Below are positions 34,724 to 48,007 of a DNA stretch of 64,000 nucleotides, in pieces. Position 1 is the first letter of the stretch. Each line of letters starts with the position of its first letter. The notes beneath the pieces were generated by a model that saw only the letters and a list, made by a program, of their open reading frames with translations, had not been told where the DNA came from and searched no databases. The stretch covers positions 3,472,001-3,536,000 of the forward strand of contig NC_052616.1 in assembly GCF_016545825.1 (NCBI RefSeq), written 5' to 3'. Position numbers and translations under genes: made by a program. The DNA is from Eucalyptus grandis. Taxonomy: Eukaryota > Streptophyta > Magnoliopsida > Myrtales > Myrtaceae.

Positions 34724-37700
34724 CTAATTCACGGAAGAGCAGCACATGAACTGTGCCCAGTATGGCCTTCCCTTGACCTTCCTCTTTTCCCTCTTGATGT
34801 CAGTCGGATATCTCGCAGGAGAGTTCCATTCTTGGTCCATTTCTTTCATGGCAGCCCCCAAATCAGCAGCTTCAGAAGAACCTAAAATTGAGCTCACTGT
34901 CGTCGCCGACGCAATATTCTTATCACTATCTTTCACTGCGTCATCATCTTTCGCAACTATGGGAGCTGGACTTTCTTTCGGGCTCGCTGACTTCAGCTTG
35001 CTCTCACGGTTAGCTTCCACCAAGAGGCTCTTCAGAGGGGAATGTTGTTTCCCAGTGCTCCAGTTGGTGACTTTGGCGATGATCTCTTCGTTCTTCTTCC
35101 TTCCTTGAGAATCATTTGCTGCATGTGGGAGGGACGGGAACCAACCAGCTTGCTCAGAGGCAGATTTTGATTGGTTGTCGTTTTGCACAGCAATTGCAGG
35201 ATTCTGATTATTGGTGGCTTCGACCAGTGTCATGAAAGATGGTGGCTCAAAGACATCCGTTTTCTCTGAATTTTTTCCACCTGATTCAATATTTTCCAGC
35301 GTCAAATTTGATTTTGCAGCATCTGTCATTGATTGGGGCTCTTTTGGTGGAAGTACCTCAGGCTCCACAGCAACCGGTGCATCTGACTGAGTGGAAAGCA
35401 CTGATCCATAATTCAAATAAAAGAATATCAATTAGGCAGGAACTAACTCACAAAAGAAAAGATGTACTCTTCAGAAAAAATTAAGCAGGGTGCATGACAA
35501 AGCTGAGCAAGAACGAAAGCCTCAGAATATATTTTCTTTTGTTTTTTCAAAATTCGAAAAGCAAGAATAACTGGAAATATGCCAAACATGAGCAAATTAA
35601 ATAGAACTATACAAATTTGCATTACGATGTCGAATCAATTGCCTAAGAGCTGTGCAGACCTGTTCCGGCGAGATTGCCAGATCTGAAGCGAATGCACATG
35701 CTTCCTGCTAGCATCTTTGCCAGAATTTCATTTATCAAGACAGCATTTGTTGCTAAAATGCCAATCAAAATATAGATATATGACCAGATATTGAGGAGGT
35801 TTGGTGTGCTGCCTCTAAAGATCACGAGAAACTAATCGCTAATTAACAAATAGGATAACTTGTTTTACTTGTTTACTGCCAAAACACAAGTACAAAATTT
35901 GCCCAATGTAGATCTCTAATTTGTACTGAAACATATGCAGTGTCAAATACTTCCTAGGCTAAAGAGGTTAACCACCGTACACAACCAAAGCATTAGAGGA
36001 AAGCTTTTAAAAGGCTTGCTCATCACATTTTGAAGATGTAGTAAGTACCTGAAATAGATCCCCAATTGCCTTCTAAGCTATCCGCTCGACTACTTGAATC
36101 TACCGACGCATCGTGTACAGATCCAGCAAGCTGCTGTTCAACAAATTTCTTATTGCTTTCATCTTGCAAAGGAGAACTAAGTCCAGGAACACTGATATCA
36201 CTGGTGACTGTATTTGCTATGGCAGTAGAAAGCAGATTCTCTTTCTTATGATGCTCTTCAGATGTCAGTTCCTTGATTCTGGAATCCCCTCATGAGATAA
36301 TTCATGCACTGATGTGCGGACTTCAGTATCACATGCTCCTTGTATTTCAACCTTGCCACTTTTTTCACCTTCCTTTGCCCCTTCTTGGGTATTCAATGCT
36401 CCGTACACAATTTCTGACTTAGTTTCCAGGCGATGAATGATATTCTCTGCTGTATCCTCGCATCCCTGAAGGCTACCTGTGGAAGTGGATTCAGCTGCAT
36501 TTTCTTTCTTTATGTTATTTCCCAGAACATGTCCATCCGCAACATCCGTCCCAGCAACATCAAGGTCCTTCACATGGTTCCCCTGATCACAACAAACATC
36601 ACCTTCACTGTTAATCATGTCGTCTTGGACAATACTCTGCATCCCAGTTGATTCAGGAATTATTTGGCTCTCTACAGAGCTCTCGTCCATATTTTGTTTT
36701 TTCTCAGCATCTCCAACAATATGTGGTGTCTCGATTACAGAGATGACATTGTTAGTACTGTCGATTTCACCTGTTATGCCACTTGTTTCATGACCTTCAG
36801 TATCCATCAGAGCAACCACCGTATTCAGGTCGGTTGATGATTTCATATCATCTACAGGAACCTCAATTTGCGATGAACTATTAACTACGTCCTTTGGTTC
36901 CATGTTCTCGGCTTTCACAGGCACATTGCTTTCCTCCACTGCAGTTGTTAATGCTTCTTTGGCAGTCTCTACTTCATTGAGTCCTTGACTTTCATGAGTG
37001 TTGATGCTAGCTTGAGATAAAATCACATCGCTCTGAAGAGGCGCATCTTCATCCACAGGCTTAAGAATCTCAAGTTCCTGTCCTAGATTGGTCCCTGAAA
37101 TATATACATTTGAAGAAACCTCTGCAACTTCCTCCTGTACTTTTAAGTTTGGACTGGAAAAATCCTCAGAAACAGGAACTGAGTCATCTTCCTTCTGACC
37201 AATTGTTGGAACAGAACCCAAGTCATCAGTTTGCAGAACTTTGACTCCTTTATGATCCTTAAAGTCTTCAATGAACTTTTCAGCATCTTCTATCATAGGT
37301 ATATCCCTAGGTACGGTCAGCACATGGAAGTTTCCAGTCTCTCCCAAAGTTTTAGCATGGCTATCGACAGGATCTACAGGAATACTTAACTCCAATTCTT
37401 GTGCTTTGTCCACTGTTTCCTGAGGTATATCAGCAGAAACATCCAGTTGCTCAGAAGACAAGTCCGGGGCAAGACCACTTGGAGATACCTCAGAGAACAA
37501 AATGTCACCAGACTTCCCCAGTTGAAGGCCTCCATCACTTGGCATTACACCAGATATTTCTTCGTCATCTTTACATGGTACTTGAGAGCCTGTTATTCCC
37601 TTATCTAACTTAACATCAGTCTCCTGTGAAGTATTGTCTTCACAAAATGCTTTTACCGTCTCCCCATCAGTCATCGTTTTAACTTCAGCCGATGACTCCA

Positions 37701-39768
37701 CAGGATCTTCAGGTTGTAGAAGTGAGGAACCAGGTACAGATTCATTTCGTTTATCATTCAGCATATCAGAGAATTTCTCAGCAGATTGCTCCTGCTCAGA
37801 TATGAAGGGACCAGTAAATGGACCTTGAATGTTATTTTCACTGCTTAGCTTGTCATTTGTAACCCCAGAAGCTGCAACTTTGTCCTCGGTGCCACTGCCC
37901 ACCAAATGGGGATCTTTTAGAATAACTTCTGTCCATTGAAAATAACAAATGAGATTATGGACAGAATTCCTTTAATATTAGAGAAACAAAGCAGAAAAGT
38001 AAAGCATGGTCAGGAGGATTCATTTGTATAACAGTTGAACCATCATAAAAAGCTCCTAAAGGAACAAAAGAAAATTCAAAATGCTCCAGAAAAACACAGA
38101 GAAATAAGTACTAAAAACAAGGACTCTCGGCAAACTATACATATGCATAGTGCATACAAAGATAGCCCCAGTTTTGACCATATGCTGTTTGGCATCAACA
38201 TGATACTAATAGACAAGAATCTGTCGCAAGATCAGAAGTTCAGGAACCATAATAAATTTAATAAGGAAGATAACCATCTAAAATCCTTCCTCCAACTAAA
38301 TTCATCTACTCCAAGCTCTTCATTTATCAGCAGTGATGGAGCCTTGGAGGCAGAAACAGCAAGTCTACGTTTCTTTATTCTTCAAGAAGACAAAACAACC
38401 TAAATATGGAAAGAGTCTACTAAGAGGAAGGCAGGAGTATTATACTTCCTACAGAGATCCCTCTGACCCATTAATGTTTGCAAAACCCATAGGCTCCAAA
38501 ATAAAGTCTCTGATTTCAATCTAAAATCCCCTTAAGCACGACTACCAAGCAATCAAAAAGCAGAAATTCCTGATTTAAAAAATATCAACAAATCACCTCA
38601 TATCAATTGCAATTCCTCCACACCTAACACCCACCTGTAGTTGCACTTTCACCAGAAACTTCCACAGTAGGATTATTGTCAGATATCTTTCTGGAAATGC
38701 AATCTGACTCATCATCATGCAAAAGACCTTCGCTCTGTGTATTCAATCCACCATCCGGAAAGTTCGTAGCTGCATCCGAAAACACATCCTCCTCCATGGA
38801 AATCATTCTTTTAGGAGCTGCATTTTTACCCAGTTCAACTTCACTTCCCCCTTCAACTTTCGGGCCTGGAGGAAAAATTCATGTTCAAACGTTGGTACGT
38901 TTACTAAGGAAGGGTGTTTAAAAATTAGATTCTGCCCAGCACATTAATTCCTTTGAAATTCCAGAACAGTTTTTCTTCTCACCAGTGACCATGTAGTGGC
39001 AAAACAACACTTCTAATTAGCTATAACAAAGCAACACTTCCAAACAAAAACTTGGCATCTGAAGAGACTACTTCTACTCCAAACTTTAGTGTTCTTGTTT
39101 CCTGCACTGAGCACTCTGGCTTCACGATGTTGTACTCGTTTCGTCTAGTCACATATTTTCCGACCAAACACACACAGCCTTAGATCCCACAAAAGGGAAG
39201 GTAAAAAAAAACACAGAAAACCACACCTGACCTCAATTAAGTCACGTCAACGAAGCCCAAAAGACACGGCAAAACAGAATAAACAGGCTCACCTGGGGTT
39301 TTGTGCTCGTCATCAGAACGCTCGTCGTCCGAAACATTCACATGGGGGTTCTCATCAGAACCGGCCAGCTTATACCCTTCAACCTTTCCACACACCTTCT
39401 TGTGCGCGCGCCTGTGCTTGGCGCTCGGGTGAGGGTTTGGGAACGGCCATCCGCATTTGTGGCACAAATGCACGCCATGGCCCTCGTGTCCTGCACCCAA
39501 AAACAGGAAACGAGAACAACAAAAAACCCCTCAACAGTCAAGAACCCACAAAAGAAGACAAAAAAAAAAAAAAAAAAAAAACCCATTCCAAGGTCGCAGC
39601 CTCATCTGGAGAAAAAAAGAAGAAATGGGTACAAAACATGATGCCTAAAGATCGAAACTTGCTGCGTTGGACACGGGAGAGAGGAGCAAATTATAAGTGG
39701 GGAGGGAGGGCACGAGGCACGGACAGACCTGAGGAAGAGTGATCCTTTCCATGATCTTGACCCTCCAT
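34724..39768 (-). CDS. Acidic protein with a single N-terminal C2H2 zinc finger (one frameshift)
   Basis: I read five exons on the minus strand: 39729-39768, 39293-39490, 38635-38865, 36049-37928 and 34724-35400. The start is MEGQDHGKDHSS, spliced to GHEGHGVHLCHKCGWPFPNP. A C-x2-C-x12-H-x3-H finger spans about residues 23-43 (Cys23, Cys26, His39, His43). The remaining roughly 950 residues are acidic, Ser/Glu/Asp-rich and low in hydrophobics, so probably disordered. A conserved-looking tail follows (ARYPTDIKREKRKVKGRPYW, then CCSSV). The exons sum to 3026 bases, one short of a 1008-residue frame. In exon 4 the frame ends in a stop at 36265, but shifting one base at the GGGG run (36286-36289) reads on as RIKELTSEEHHKKENLLSTA to a phase-correct donor. 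I know such plant proteins only as poorly characterised zinc-finger proteins. DNA or RNA binding is inferred. Confidence 0.8.
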
Positions 39769-39789
39769 CCCTGGCGTCGCAATGAAGAT

Positions 39790-39890
39790 GCAGAGAGAGA
39801 GCGCTGAAGAGAGAGAGAGAGAGAGAGGGAGGGAGGGAGTTGGACTTAGCGAGAGGGGGTGGGGGAGAGAGAGAGAGAGAGAGTGATGCA
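39790..39890. repeat. (GA)n-rich leader of the zinc-finger gene
   Basis: Interrupted GA/GGGA runs (CT on the coding strand) lie just upstream of the start codon at 39768 and are probably 5' UTR. Confidence 0.7.
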
Positions 39891-40544
39891 AGGGAGACTT
39901 AGCGGAAAAGACAAAGCAAAGTCCTTCGCTTCGTTCTGGTTGGTGCCGGCGAAAAGTGGGCGAGTGTGTGTGCGAAGAACGGTCCGACACATCGTTTCGG
40001 TTTTGGTAGGGTGGGCAGAATAAAATAAAGAGAGAGAAAGACAGGGACTGTAACGGAATTTCATCACGAGTTTCCGCAGCCAGCCCCTCGCGGCGCTTTG
40101 AGATACATACATACGTGTGTGCGTGTAACCACACGTATATAATGATTTGTATTTATGCGTAGACCAAAGACCAAAGGGATTTGTGGCCCTTGAGACGCTC
40201 TTATTTTTTAGGTCGGGAAGAAATACCGTTTCATTCACGTTGAAAAAACTGACGAGTACACAAACTAAGAACAACCCAATCCATAATTTTATTTTGGGTC
40301 CATGCACAGTGGATCAACGGGAGGCCATTTAATTTAACAAGCGAGCGTTTGCAATCTTCGATAAGTGAGTGAACTTCTCGAGGATATTTGATCTACACCT
40401 TGAAACATTCTGGCTAAATATAAATTGTTTTGACTCGAACCCAACTCTTTCAACCTTTCGTAAACTATTCCATCTCAACGGTTCGCGTAGAGTTAGGTTT
40501 CGACATGGAGGGTAGATTTGTTTTTCACTGTGCTCATGAATCCG

Positions 40545-41032
40545 TCTATAAGGAGTTATTTGTTTGTATTATTTCTTTCTGGTCATGAACATAATTCTAT
40601 TTTTTTTTTGTTCTGAGGAACAAAAAAAAGAATAGAAACACATTTATTTACGTTTTTGTTCTTGGGATTTGTTTCTGCTCTAAAGAACAAATTTGGAACA
40701 AATCCCAAGAACACTTCCAAGAAAAAAATTTCTCTCATCTATTTTTTTTCTTTCTTTTTCTTTTCCTTTTCATTTTTCTTTGGCGACCAGCCAAAAGGAA
40801 GAAAAAAAAAAAAAAAAGGAAGAATAAAAATATTTTAAAAAAAATAAAAGAATTATATAAGTTTACCAAACGTATTTCCGTTCTTTTTCTATTTCATGAA
40901 TAGAAATTTTGTGCAGCTTATCAAACGCGTTTCTTCTATTCAAAAATTATTTTTCGGAATAAAAATATTTTTTTCTATTTCTATTTTTGAAATAATTTTG
41001 AACAGAAACGTTACCAAACGCATCCTAAGCTT
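40545..41032. mobile_element. AT-rich repeat, member of the GTTTGGTAA family (copy A)
   Basis: The ends read GGAGTTATTTGTTTGTATT and GTTACCAAACGCATCCTAAG. The interior carries AGAACAAATTTGGAAC, a short GGCGACCAGCC core and poly-A/poly-T tracts. The same phrases recur at 53165-54940 in other orientations, so this is one member of a dispersed non-autonomous family. No coding capacity. Confidence 0.55.
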
Positions 41033-41087
41033 CCTAGTAGAGTATCGACGCACCCAGGAGAGGGCGCTGGCAACTTCTTTTTGGGGT

Positions 41088-41420
41088 TCAAGCTGTCGAC
41101 ATGAATATTAAGAGCACACCCAATCGCGGTGGAGTCCAAGATCCCGGTGAGTTCTCATTCCCGCTCCCTTTTTCGATGGGTTCCGAGTTCCAACGTGTTT
41201 CGCAGCACATGTGTCCGCGACCACCCTTCTCGAGTTTGGTTGCTCTGAAGATGCAGTCGTTTTGAGATTTCCAGATTTGCCATAGAAGCATTGTGATGAA
41301 CTCTAGGTCCGGCGCCTCTCTTTAGCATTTTTTTATTTCAATAGCTAGGATTCCACTCTTTAGTCCATGGACAGATCAGGAACAGGTGCGCCTTTGAGCC
41401 CTTCCAAACCGTTGCATTTT
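41088..41420 (-). mobile_element. LINE (non-LTR retrotransposon) relic
   Basis: The minus-strand translation contains MLLWQIWKSQNDCIFRATKL and, further on, SWTPPRLGVLL. These match the linker and start of the RNase H region in plant LINE polyproteins (LLWxIWKxRND...WxPPPxGVLK). Only this short piece remains and it has stops on both sides. Position 41291 is the upstream end of the clear part. Confidence 0.5.
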
Positions 41421-41492
41421 GACGTTGCGGTTTGCCTTTTGACTCATCACTTGAACCCAAAGTTTTGGTCCCATTTTAAAATAGTTAATGGT

Positions 41493-42231
41493 CCAAAACA
41501 TCCCACGACAAGACACTTAACTCATACGGCACATCAAGAAAACGGTTGACACGGTTGTTGAACATCTCAATTATAATAATACTCTTGATATGCAAGACAC
41601 ATCAATAAAATGTCTAATAAAACTCGTCAATCGTGGATTGTCTCAACAGGCGGGATTCAAGTGAAGTGCATGATATGTCGCGACAATTGACGAAGCATGT
41701 ATAAAAGTTAAAGATTGAGTCAAGGAGGACCCATCAACCACAAAATAAACATCACCAAGTTTAACTTGCGAGACTTTAAGGGATATTGGAACCCATTTAT
41801 TTTTTTAATTCGAAATCGAATTTAACAATTTAATTTGCTATCGATCATCTTCCATTGGATTTTAATTACCAATTGAAACCATTGAATTTTGGATAACCAC
41901 AATCTTATAAAAATTAATATAAAATAGGGGTCCGCACTGATATTGCGAAACTTGTCATGTTACATCTTTCCCTCATGCAATTCTTTTGCCTTGCTTGACC
42001 AACATCCCTTTCCTATAGCGGGGGTTCTATCTCGAAAAAGTAAATCTTGCACTACATTTTGATCAATGAGAAAGATGGAGACTAGGATTAGCCCGGGACC
42101 CTTCTATGGTACCTTGAGAAATCGATTCTCCTTCTCTCACATCGTAATCAAAGCCATAATTCTTAAAAAAATGTACCATACCATGACATACGAACGCTCG
42201 GTATGGACATTACCACAAAAATTCAACTTAG
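41493..42231 (+). repeat. Dispersed duplicated block, copy 1
   Basis: About 740 bases align in the same orientation with 55883-56636. Shared phrases include CAAGACACTT, GACGAAGCATGTATAAAA, TTCGAAATCGAATTTAACAA and CAATTCTTTTGCCTTGCTTG. No coding sequence or terminal structure is visible, so the kind of repeat is unknown. Confidence 0.8.
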
Positions 42232-42532
42232 ATAAATCTAGATTGGCCTTTGTAGTGAGAGTTGGTCAGTAACTTTCTCCCGCCCAAGGGACTGCCAACT
42301 GGCTTTTTAGGCAATCTTGCCTCTGTACTATAAAGATTCCCAACATATCATGGAGTTCGATAACCCCTACTTTCGCAGGGGGGACCATGTCGGGAGCCCC
42401 CAGCGGCTTGATTTTTCAAGACAAGACATCAAGCGCCGTAGCCCACGCCATGTGAATTGCATCCCAAGGATCTCGGATAAAAGTTTTAGGTACGAACGAG
42501 ATTCGCAAGAATTTAGTTGATCACATGTTGGG

Positions 42533-42714
42533 CTGTGCAATATAACCCGGTCGACCCGAGAAATCGGGACCAGGACCAAGACGGGGACCGGGACCTGGGC
42601 CACCATGCTCCTAAAATGAATTTTTGGCCTGGGCCAACCTAGTCTTTCGTGGTTTAGGTATTTGAAAGCCGATTGGTGAGAACCCGACATAAAAAAAAAA
42701 AAAAAAAAAAAAAA
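42533..42714. mobile_element. hAT-like terminal fragment with A-tract
   Basis: TGGGCTGTGCAATATAACCCGG followed by GGGACC units resembles the hAT-like ends at 33150-33335 and 33725. It is followed by an A25-like run at about 42690-42714. No second end or transposase is seen, so this is probably a fragment. Confidence 0.35.
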
Positions 42715-43126
42715 ATGAATAGCTTGACCCTCTACTTTTGTCGCTTTCCCTCGTGGCCTGCCTTCTCTACTCTTAGCTTGCTTGTAGATCGCTCGACCAC
42801 CACCAAGCCACCGCCGTGCTACATCAAGGCCCCATGGTGCGTGGAGCACCACCACAAGGTTCCCACCCTCAAGGTTGCCTAGGTTGGCCCTTTGATTGAA
42901 TGGACGTAAAGATTGTATATGGGCGGTGGTCAAACCCATCTAGAAATAAGTGACATTAAATAATTTTTAGCTATATAATAATAATATGGTATTTAGGTGA
43001 CTATCTACGATTGTTGCATATGCCGACTCTTTTACCTATACTGAAATTAACTTATGTAGAGTATTCCTTAATTTGGGCAAGGGTTAGCATTTTATTTGTT
43101 TTGGTCAGAAAAGCAGCTTGACTCAT

Positions 43127-43543
43127 TTAGGTTATATTTATTTCAGGGAAAATGAATGATTTATTAAACATTTTCCTAAAAATAATTGTTTGTATCTCTT
43201 GAAATGATTAGTCAATAAAAAAATATTTTTATTATTGACAATAATTTATATATAAGCAATTTCATGGACAATTAATATATATTTTTTATGTATTTTTGTA
43301 GGCTTTTTTTGTTTTGCCAAAATGAATAATTTGAAATTTTTTTTCCGGAAAATGACTACTTCTATTACTTGAAATAATTAGCCAATTAAAAATATTTTAA
43401 TGATTGACAATAATTTATGTGTAAACATTTTCGTAGATTGTGAAAATATTCGTTCAATCATGTTTGTAAGTGTTATAAGCAAGTATTTTTGGGAAAATGG
43501 TTTCTCGATTATTTATTTTTTTGTGAAATAAATAGAACCTTTA
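43127..43543. mobile_element. TIR MITE of about 415 bases
   Basis: The left end TTTAGGTTATATTTATTTCA pairs with the right end, which reads TAAAGGTTCTATTTATTTCA on the other strand. Inside, ATGATTTATTAAACATTTTCC and two direct copies of an AATGATTAGTCAATAAAAAAAT-like phrase occur. AT-rich and non-coding. Confidence 0.6.
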
Positions 43544-44265
43544 GGAGTCTTTTTTCCCCTCTACCTAATCTTATTTGAATATTATTGGAAGAAAAAAGTC
43601 CTCAAAATTAGAAATACCATCCTCGACTTCCCTCTCCATCTCGATTATTCTCATTGCATTTCAAAACTTACAATTGCCATCCATCTTCTCCTTTTGTATT
43701 GGATTTCAAGTTGCATCTCCTACCCACAAATAATTTACCTAGTCTGTCAATTTCTTCCCCGAACCATCCAATCCTCAAAATTGGATTTCATTTTTCTAGT
43801 GTAGATTTCTAGAATGGATAAGGGCAAATAGGTTTTTGTTTTTTAAATTGGGAACGTGAGAAATCTAGATTTTGAAATGTGAGCCGGGTATTTGACATGG
43901 GAGAGGATGGTTCAAATCCAAAATCGAAAGTAAACTATAAGGACTATTTGGGCCCTAAAATACAAGGCCCATTGTGGAACTGAGGAGAGAACATCCTTCC
44001 TGAGGTAGAACATGAAATCCAAGTAGTTCGAACCCTAGCCCCTACTGCTTCTTCTTTCTAAACTCCCAGGTCGGCATATTTAGTCGGGCCATTCACGGAA
44101 TTTTAGTTCAAGAATTAGGTCTAATCATTCAAATCTCACGAATGGCGTGCAAACTAATTTTGAGCCAAGGCAACTTGCATGAGTTATGGGTCTAGACTCA
44201 ATTGATTTATTTGGCTTGCAAGATATTTCATGAGCCTCTAGATAGTTTGAAGAATAGATTAATTG

Positions 44266-44330
44266 TGAATAGATAAAATATGTTAAAACTCTTCGAATAG
44301 ATTCAGCGATGAATCAATATATTCTCTCAC
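44266..44330 (+). repeat. Short block shared with 57666-57724
   Basis: TGAATAGATAAAAT...TTC(A/G)GCGATGAATCAATATA is shared in the same orientation with 57666-57724. It extends the similarity between the two flanks of the TNL region. Confidence 0.65.
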
Positions 44331-45061
44331 AATTCAGTATTTGATTTGTTGCCCGTGTGGGTACATTAATTATTTATTAGGATTTGACTGAAATTTTGAT
44401 GGAAAATGAATGGCAATAAAATTACAATAAAAAAGAAGAAGGTATGATTAGGTTTTGCTTTGCAAGAGCTTTCTGGAGACACCTAATCTATCCAAGTTGG
44501 ATGGTAAGATGGCAAGATATCATGACTTTCAATCATAGTCATCCAATCTTGATGGTGTCAGTAAAATTGCATGCTTTTCAAATTAAGTGATTGGTATCAT
44601 GTAAATCTATTCACAAGCTTTTGAATCCCCTGAAAAGAGTGTCGATTGGAGTTTTTATCAAGTGAGATATCGAGGCTTTTCACCACGGTTATCCATTTGG
44701 CGTGATTCGCGGAATCTCGATCTCGACTTGCTTTTGGAAATCACACCACATTTCTCGAAAGTTCGGGCCACCACCATTCCATGGACGGGTAGATCGGGTG
44801 AATTAGTCGTCGGATAAAGAGAATGAGTGGTCAAAGTTCTATAAAAACTGCTTGAACTATTTTAATAAAAGTCCAGGCAGCGCCAATGCCATCCCAGCAT
44901 TGGCCCGCGTGCCCTCAGCCCAATTCAGGGGCCAGTTGGGCCGGCACAACGCCTACTTTAAGCAAGCCCATGGCCCAAGTACAACGAACAATGCCCAACG
45001 GGACCTATCAGTCTGAGGTTGACCCTAGACCGACCCAACCCGCCTAGTCGTCATTCAGTTC

Positions 45062-45890
45062 CCAAGGACGTTTGGTTGCTTTGGCTCAAAAAACGACTTA
45101 ACGCAAATACCTTTGAGATAAAGGGTTTCCCGAAACGCTTACACCGTTTGGTAAATTACAATCTCAAGTAGCTTTGAAAAATAATTTTAGCAAAGACACC
45201 GTTTGGCAAAACTTGCATTTCCAATTAGCTTTTGCTATTTTTTTTATTTTTTAAAGTCTCGAAAATAAAATCCGGTGGACGGCAAACCGCCGCGAACAGC
45301 AGCCGCCAACTGCCGGACGGCCATCCCAGCCATAGGACCGCCAGATTCGGCGCCAACCGCCAGATCCGGCGGCTCGAGGTCGCGGAGGCTGATTCGGCCG
45401 TTGAACCGCCGATCTCGGCCTCCCGACGGCCGAATCGGCGGCCGAGGGCGTGACCTCGGCGGCGTCGCCGGGTCGCGCGACCCGTGCGGCCCGGGCCGAG
45501 GTTGCGCGGACCAGCGACGTCGCCGGGCGCGCGATTCAGCGACGCCGCCCGGGTCGCGGTCGCGACGCCGCCTAGGTCGCGGTCGCGCCACCTGGGCGGT
45601 GGTCACCGGGGACGCGCGACCCTCGCGGTGGTGGTGGTTGCCGAAGAAGCCGAACTCTGAGGCGGCGGAGAAGAAGATGAGCCGGACAAGAAGATGAACA
45701 ATAATTTTTGCATTTCGGGAATGCCCAATGCCCAATGCCGCCCTCCCGCCTTTTAGCATTCAGCCTTCCGAATGCTCATATTTAGGCAAAGGGCTTTCAA
45801 ATATTTTGCCAAACACTAAAATTTTCCCGTGGCTTTGGGGCTCAAAGCCCTTGGAATGCCCAACCGGACTATGCTGGTTGCTGGTCTTGA
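45062..45890. mobile_element. Repeat with a very GC-rich core
   Basis: AT-rich arms with CCGTTTGGTAAATTACAATC and CACCGTTTGGCAAAAC on the left and GGCAAAATATTTGAAAGCCC (reverse strand) on the right flank a CpG-rich core at about 45275-45640. The core is made of GGTCGCG, GGCGGC and GACCTCGGC phrases. Both strands of the core are open for 140-170 codons, but the products are Arg/Pro/Gly/Ala composition artefacts. I see no transposase. Confidence 0.5.
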
Positions 45891-45957
45891 GTGCCCAACG
45901 CCTCATCTATTTTTCATTGTAGTTTTCGGTAACTTTGTGTGTGTATATATGTATATG

Positions 45958-45960
<3 letters not shown>

Positions 45961-46028
<68 letters not shown>
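45961..46028. repeat. (ATA)n microsatellite, about 22 units
   Basis: A pure ATA/TAA run of 68 bases. In frame it would give poly-Ile or poly-Asn, so the open frames crossing it are artefacts. Confidence 0.95.
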
Positions 46029-46029
46029 T

Positions 46030-48007
46030 GGTTTATATTATATATTTTGAACATTTTATTTCACATATTTGTCTTTTATGATTTGTTACTTTTAGCAAGT
46101 GGAAATTTCTGTTGTTACCTTACTTAAATTTTTATTTGATTTGTATCGGGATTCATAATTTGGTTGCTCGATATCGCATTGTCAATGAAAATATAATTAT
46201 AAAGAGTATGTTTGTCCTTTCAAGAAGTACAAAAATGAAACAAAAAAGAAGAAGAATTAATTAGCCCCATATTAGCTTTGGAACTGGACTGGACCTATGG
46301 GGTTACCTTTCTAGTCGCAAAAATTGGGGATCAATTATTCTTACCTTTTACCAAAAAAAAAAAAAAAAATGAGAATCAATACTGTGTAGATTGGTCATTG
46401 GATTAGATGCTGGATCGGGCCAAATCAAATTATGTCGACCCATTTTTTCCAACCATTTTTGGCCCATCTTGACGAGGAAGTGAGCTCATTGCATGTTTCA
46501 GATGTGCTCTCAGTCTCTCGGTGGGACAAATCTTGAAACTGGGTCATTCATAGCTGCGAACGAATTCTCTCTCTCTCTCTCTCGAATGACTTGTTTGTGA
46601 TGTGAGTCCACAGTATGGAAATGGAATGGGAAGGTAGAGAGAGAGAGAGGTTTATAAGGAAAAGCCGTCACTCATTATCTTTTTCGATGCCTCATTTTCT
46701 TGGCAGTTAAAGGTCGTTATTTTAATTGTTCTTTCAATAAACGAAACTAAATTTCAAGCACCGACTACGCCGGTGTGTGGCTGTTTCCATAATATTTTCA
46801 CTTTATAAACATTGTAAAAGTAAGTCTTGATTTATTGAGTTCTCTTTTTGAGCCATAAGATAATGGATAGTTGTCTTTTCCAGTGCAAGAAGTAGGTAAT
46901 TTAAGTTGATCGACCTACTTCTATCCTCAAATAGCCTTAATTCGCACATTTCTTATTGAATCGACAAAAGCGAAGCCCTTTCTTCAAAACTGTAGTTTTA
47001 TTATTTTAATTTTTGTAGAGAGCAAACCCAAACACATTCTCATCGTTCCCTTTAGTGAAGGAGATCTAGTTTGTTCTGAAGCTCAATGCAGAAAGAAAAA
47101 TTGAAACTACCAAAAACTTTATGGTGACAAATTCTAAAACCGACTAAAAGTCCCTTTTTTCAACTGGGTATGTTGAGGAAAAAGAGACTTAAATAAAAGA
47201 GGAATGGAGCTCACAATATTCTAATATATCAAACTATCACGAAAGTATAGTGTATGGTTTATAGATACCTAAAGTGCAACTCCCGCACTTCATTGTAAAC
47301 TGGATGCATGCATAGCACGGGCATGAACCCTAGCATCTTGGATAAACTTGGAGAAATTTCCGAGCCCTGGTGCGGAGAAGTGGTTAAAGGCCGTAAAACT
47401 TGGCGAAGTCTACCACACCACAAATTCTTCCGCAGAAAGCAGTATGCCAGTATTTAGTCAATCCCAACAAATAATATAGGGCCTCTAAAGACTGCATGAA
47501 TCCTGCTGGCAATTCAAGAAATGGCATGTCCGGATACATTAATTTCCATAACGATAAGGCAAGTGACAGCTAATATAAATCGATATAGACGTTTGCGATT
47601 CATCAGAAGATATTCTACTTTAGTCATCTGTCATGGCACGTCAGCTATCCAAGCAAGTTAACTTCCAAAGCCTCTGTACATGCGCACCAGTGATGAATCT
47701 TGTATTGAAGATGATGACCTGGAGTCGTCGATGATGATATCAAACGTACTTTAAGAGAAGGTTTTCAACTGGACGCAGCAGTTCCACTCTAGAAATGAAC
47801 AAATTGCCAGGGCATTAACTCAACTTCTAACCATTGCTTGAACTATATCTAGTTGAAATAAAATACAATAGAAAGTCCATAAAGGAAAATCTCCTTCTTG
47901 AAAGAAAAAATACTGTTAAAGGACGGGAATAGATGTCCACAGGGCATGGAAGATCAACTTCCTTTTACCTTCTCAACCTCAACATGACAGTAGAAGCATA
48001 TGCAGCA
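46030..48007. other. Intergenic sequence and 3' flank of the TNL gene
   Basis: AT-rich sequence with a short CT run near 46567-46584. The last several hundred bases before 48008 probably include the TNL 3' UTR. I see no further coding exon. Confidence 0.4.

Noticed and set aside
45244..45759. 171-codon minus and 140-codon plus frames in the GC-rich core
   Set aside because: Both strands are open simply because stops are rare in CpG-rich sequence. The products are Arg/Pro/Gly repeats and the core belongs to a repeat element.
45829..46127. Poly-Ile and poly-Asn frames
   Set aside because: Readings of the ATA microsatellite.
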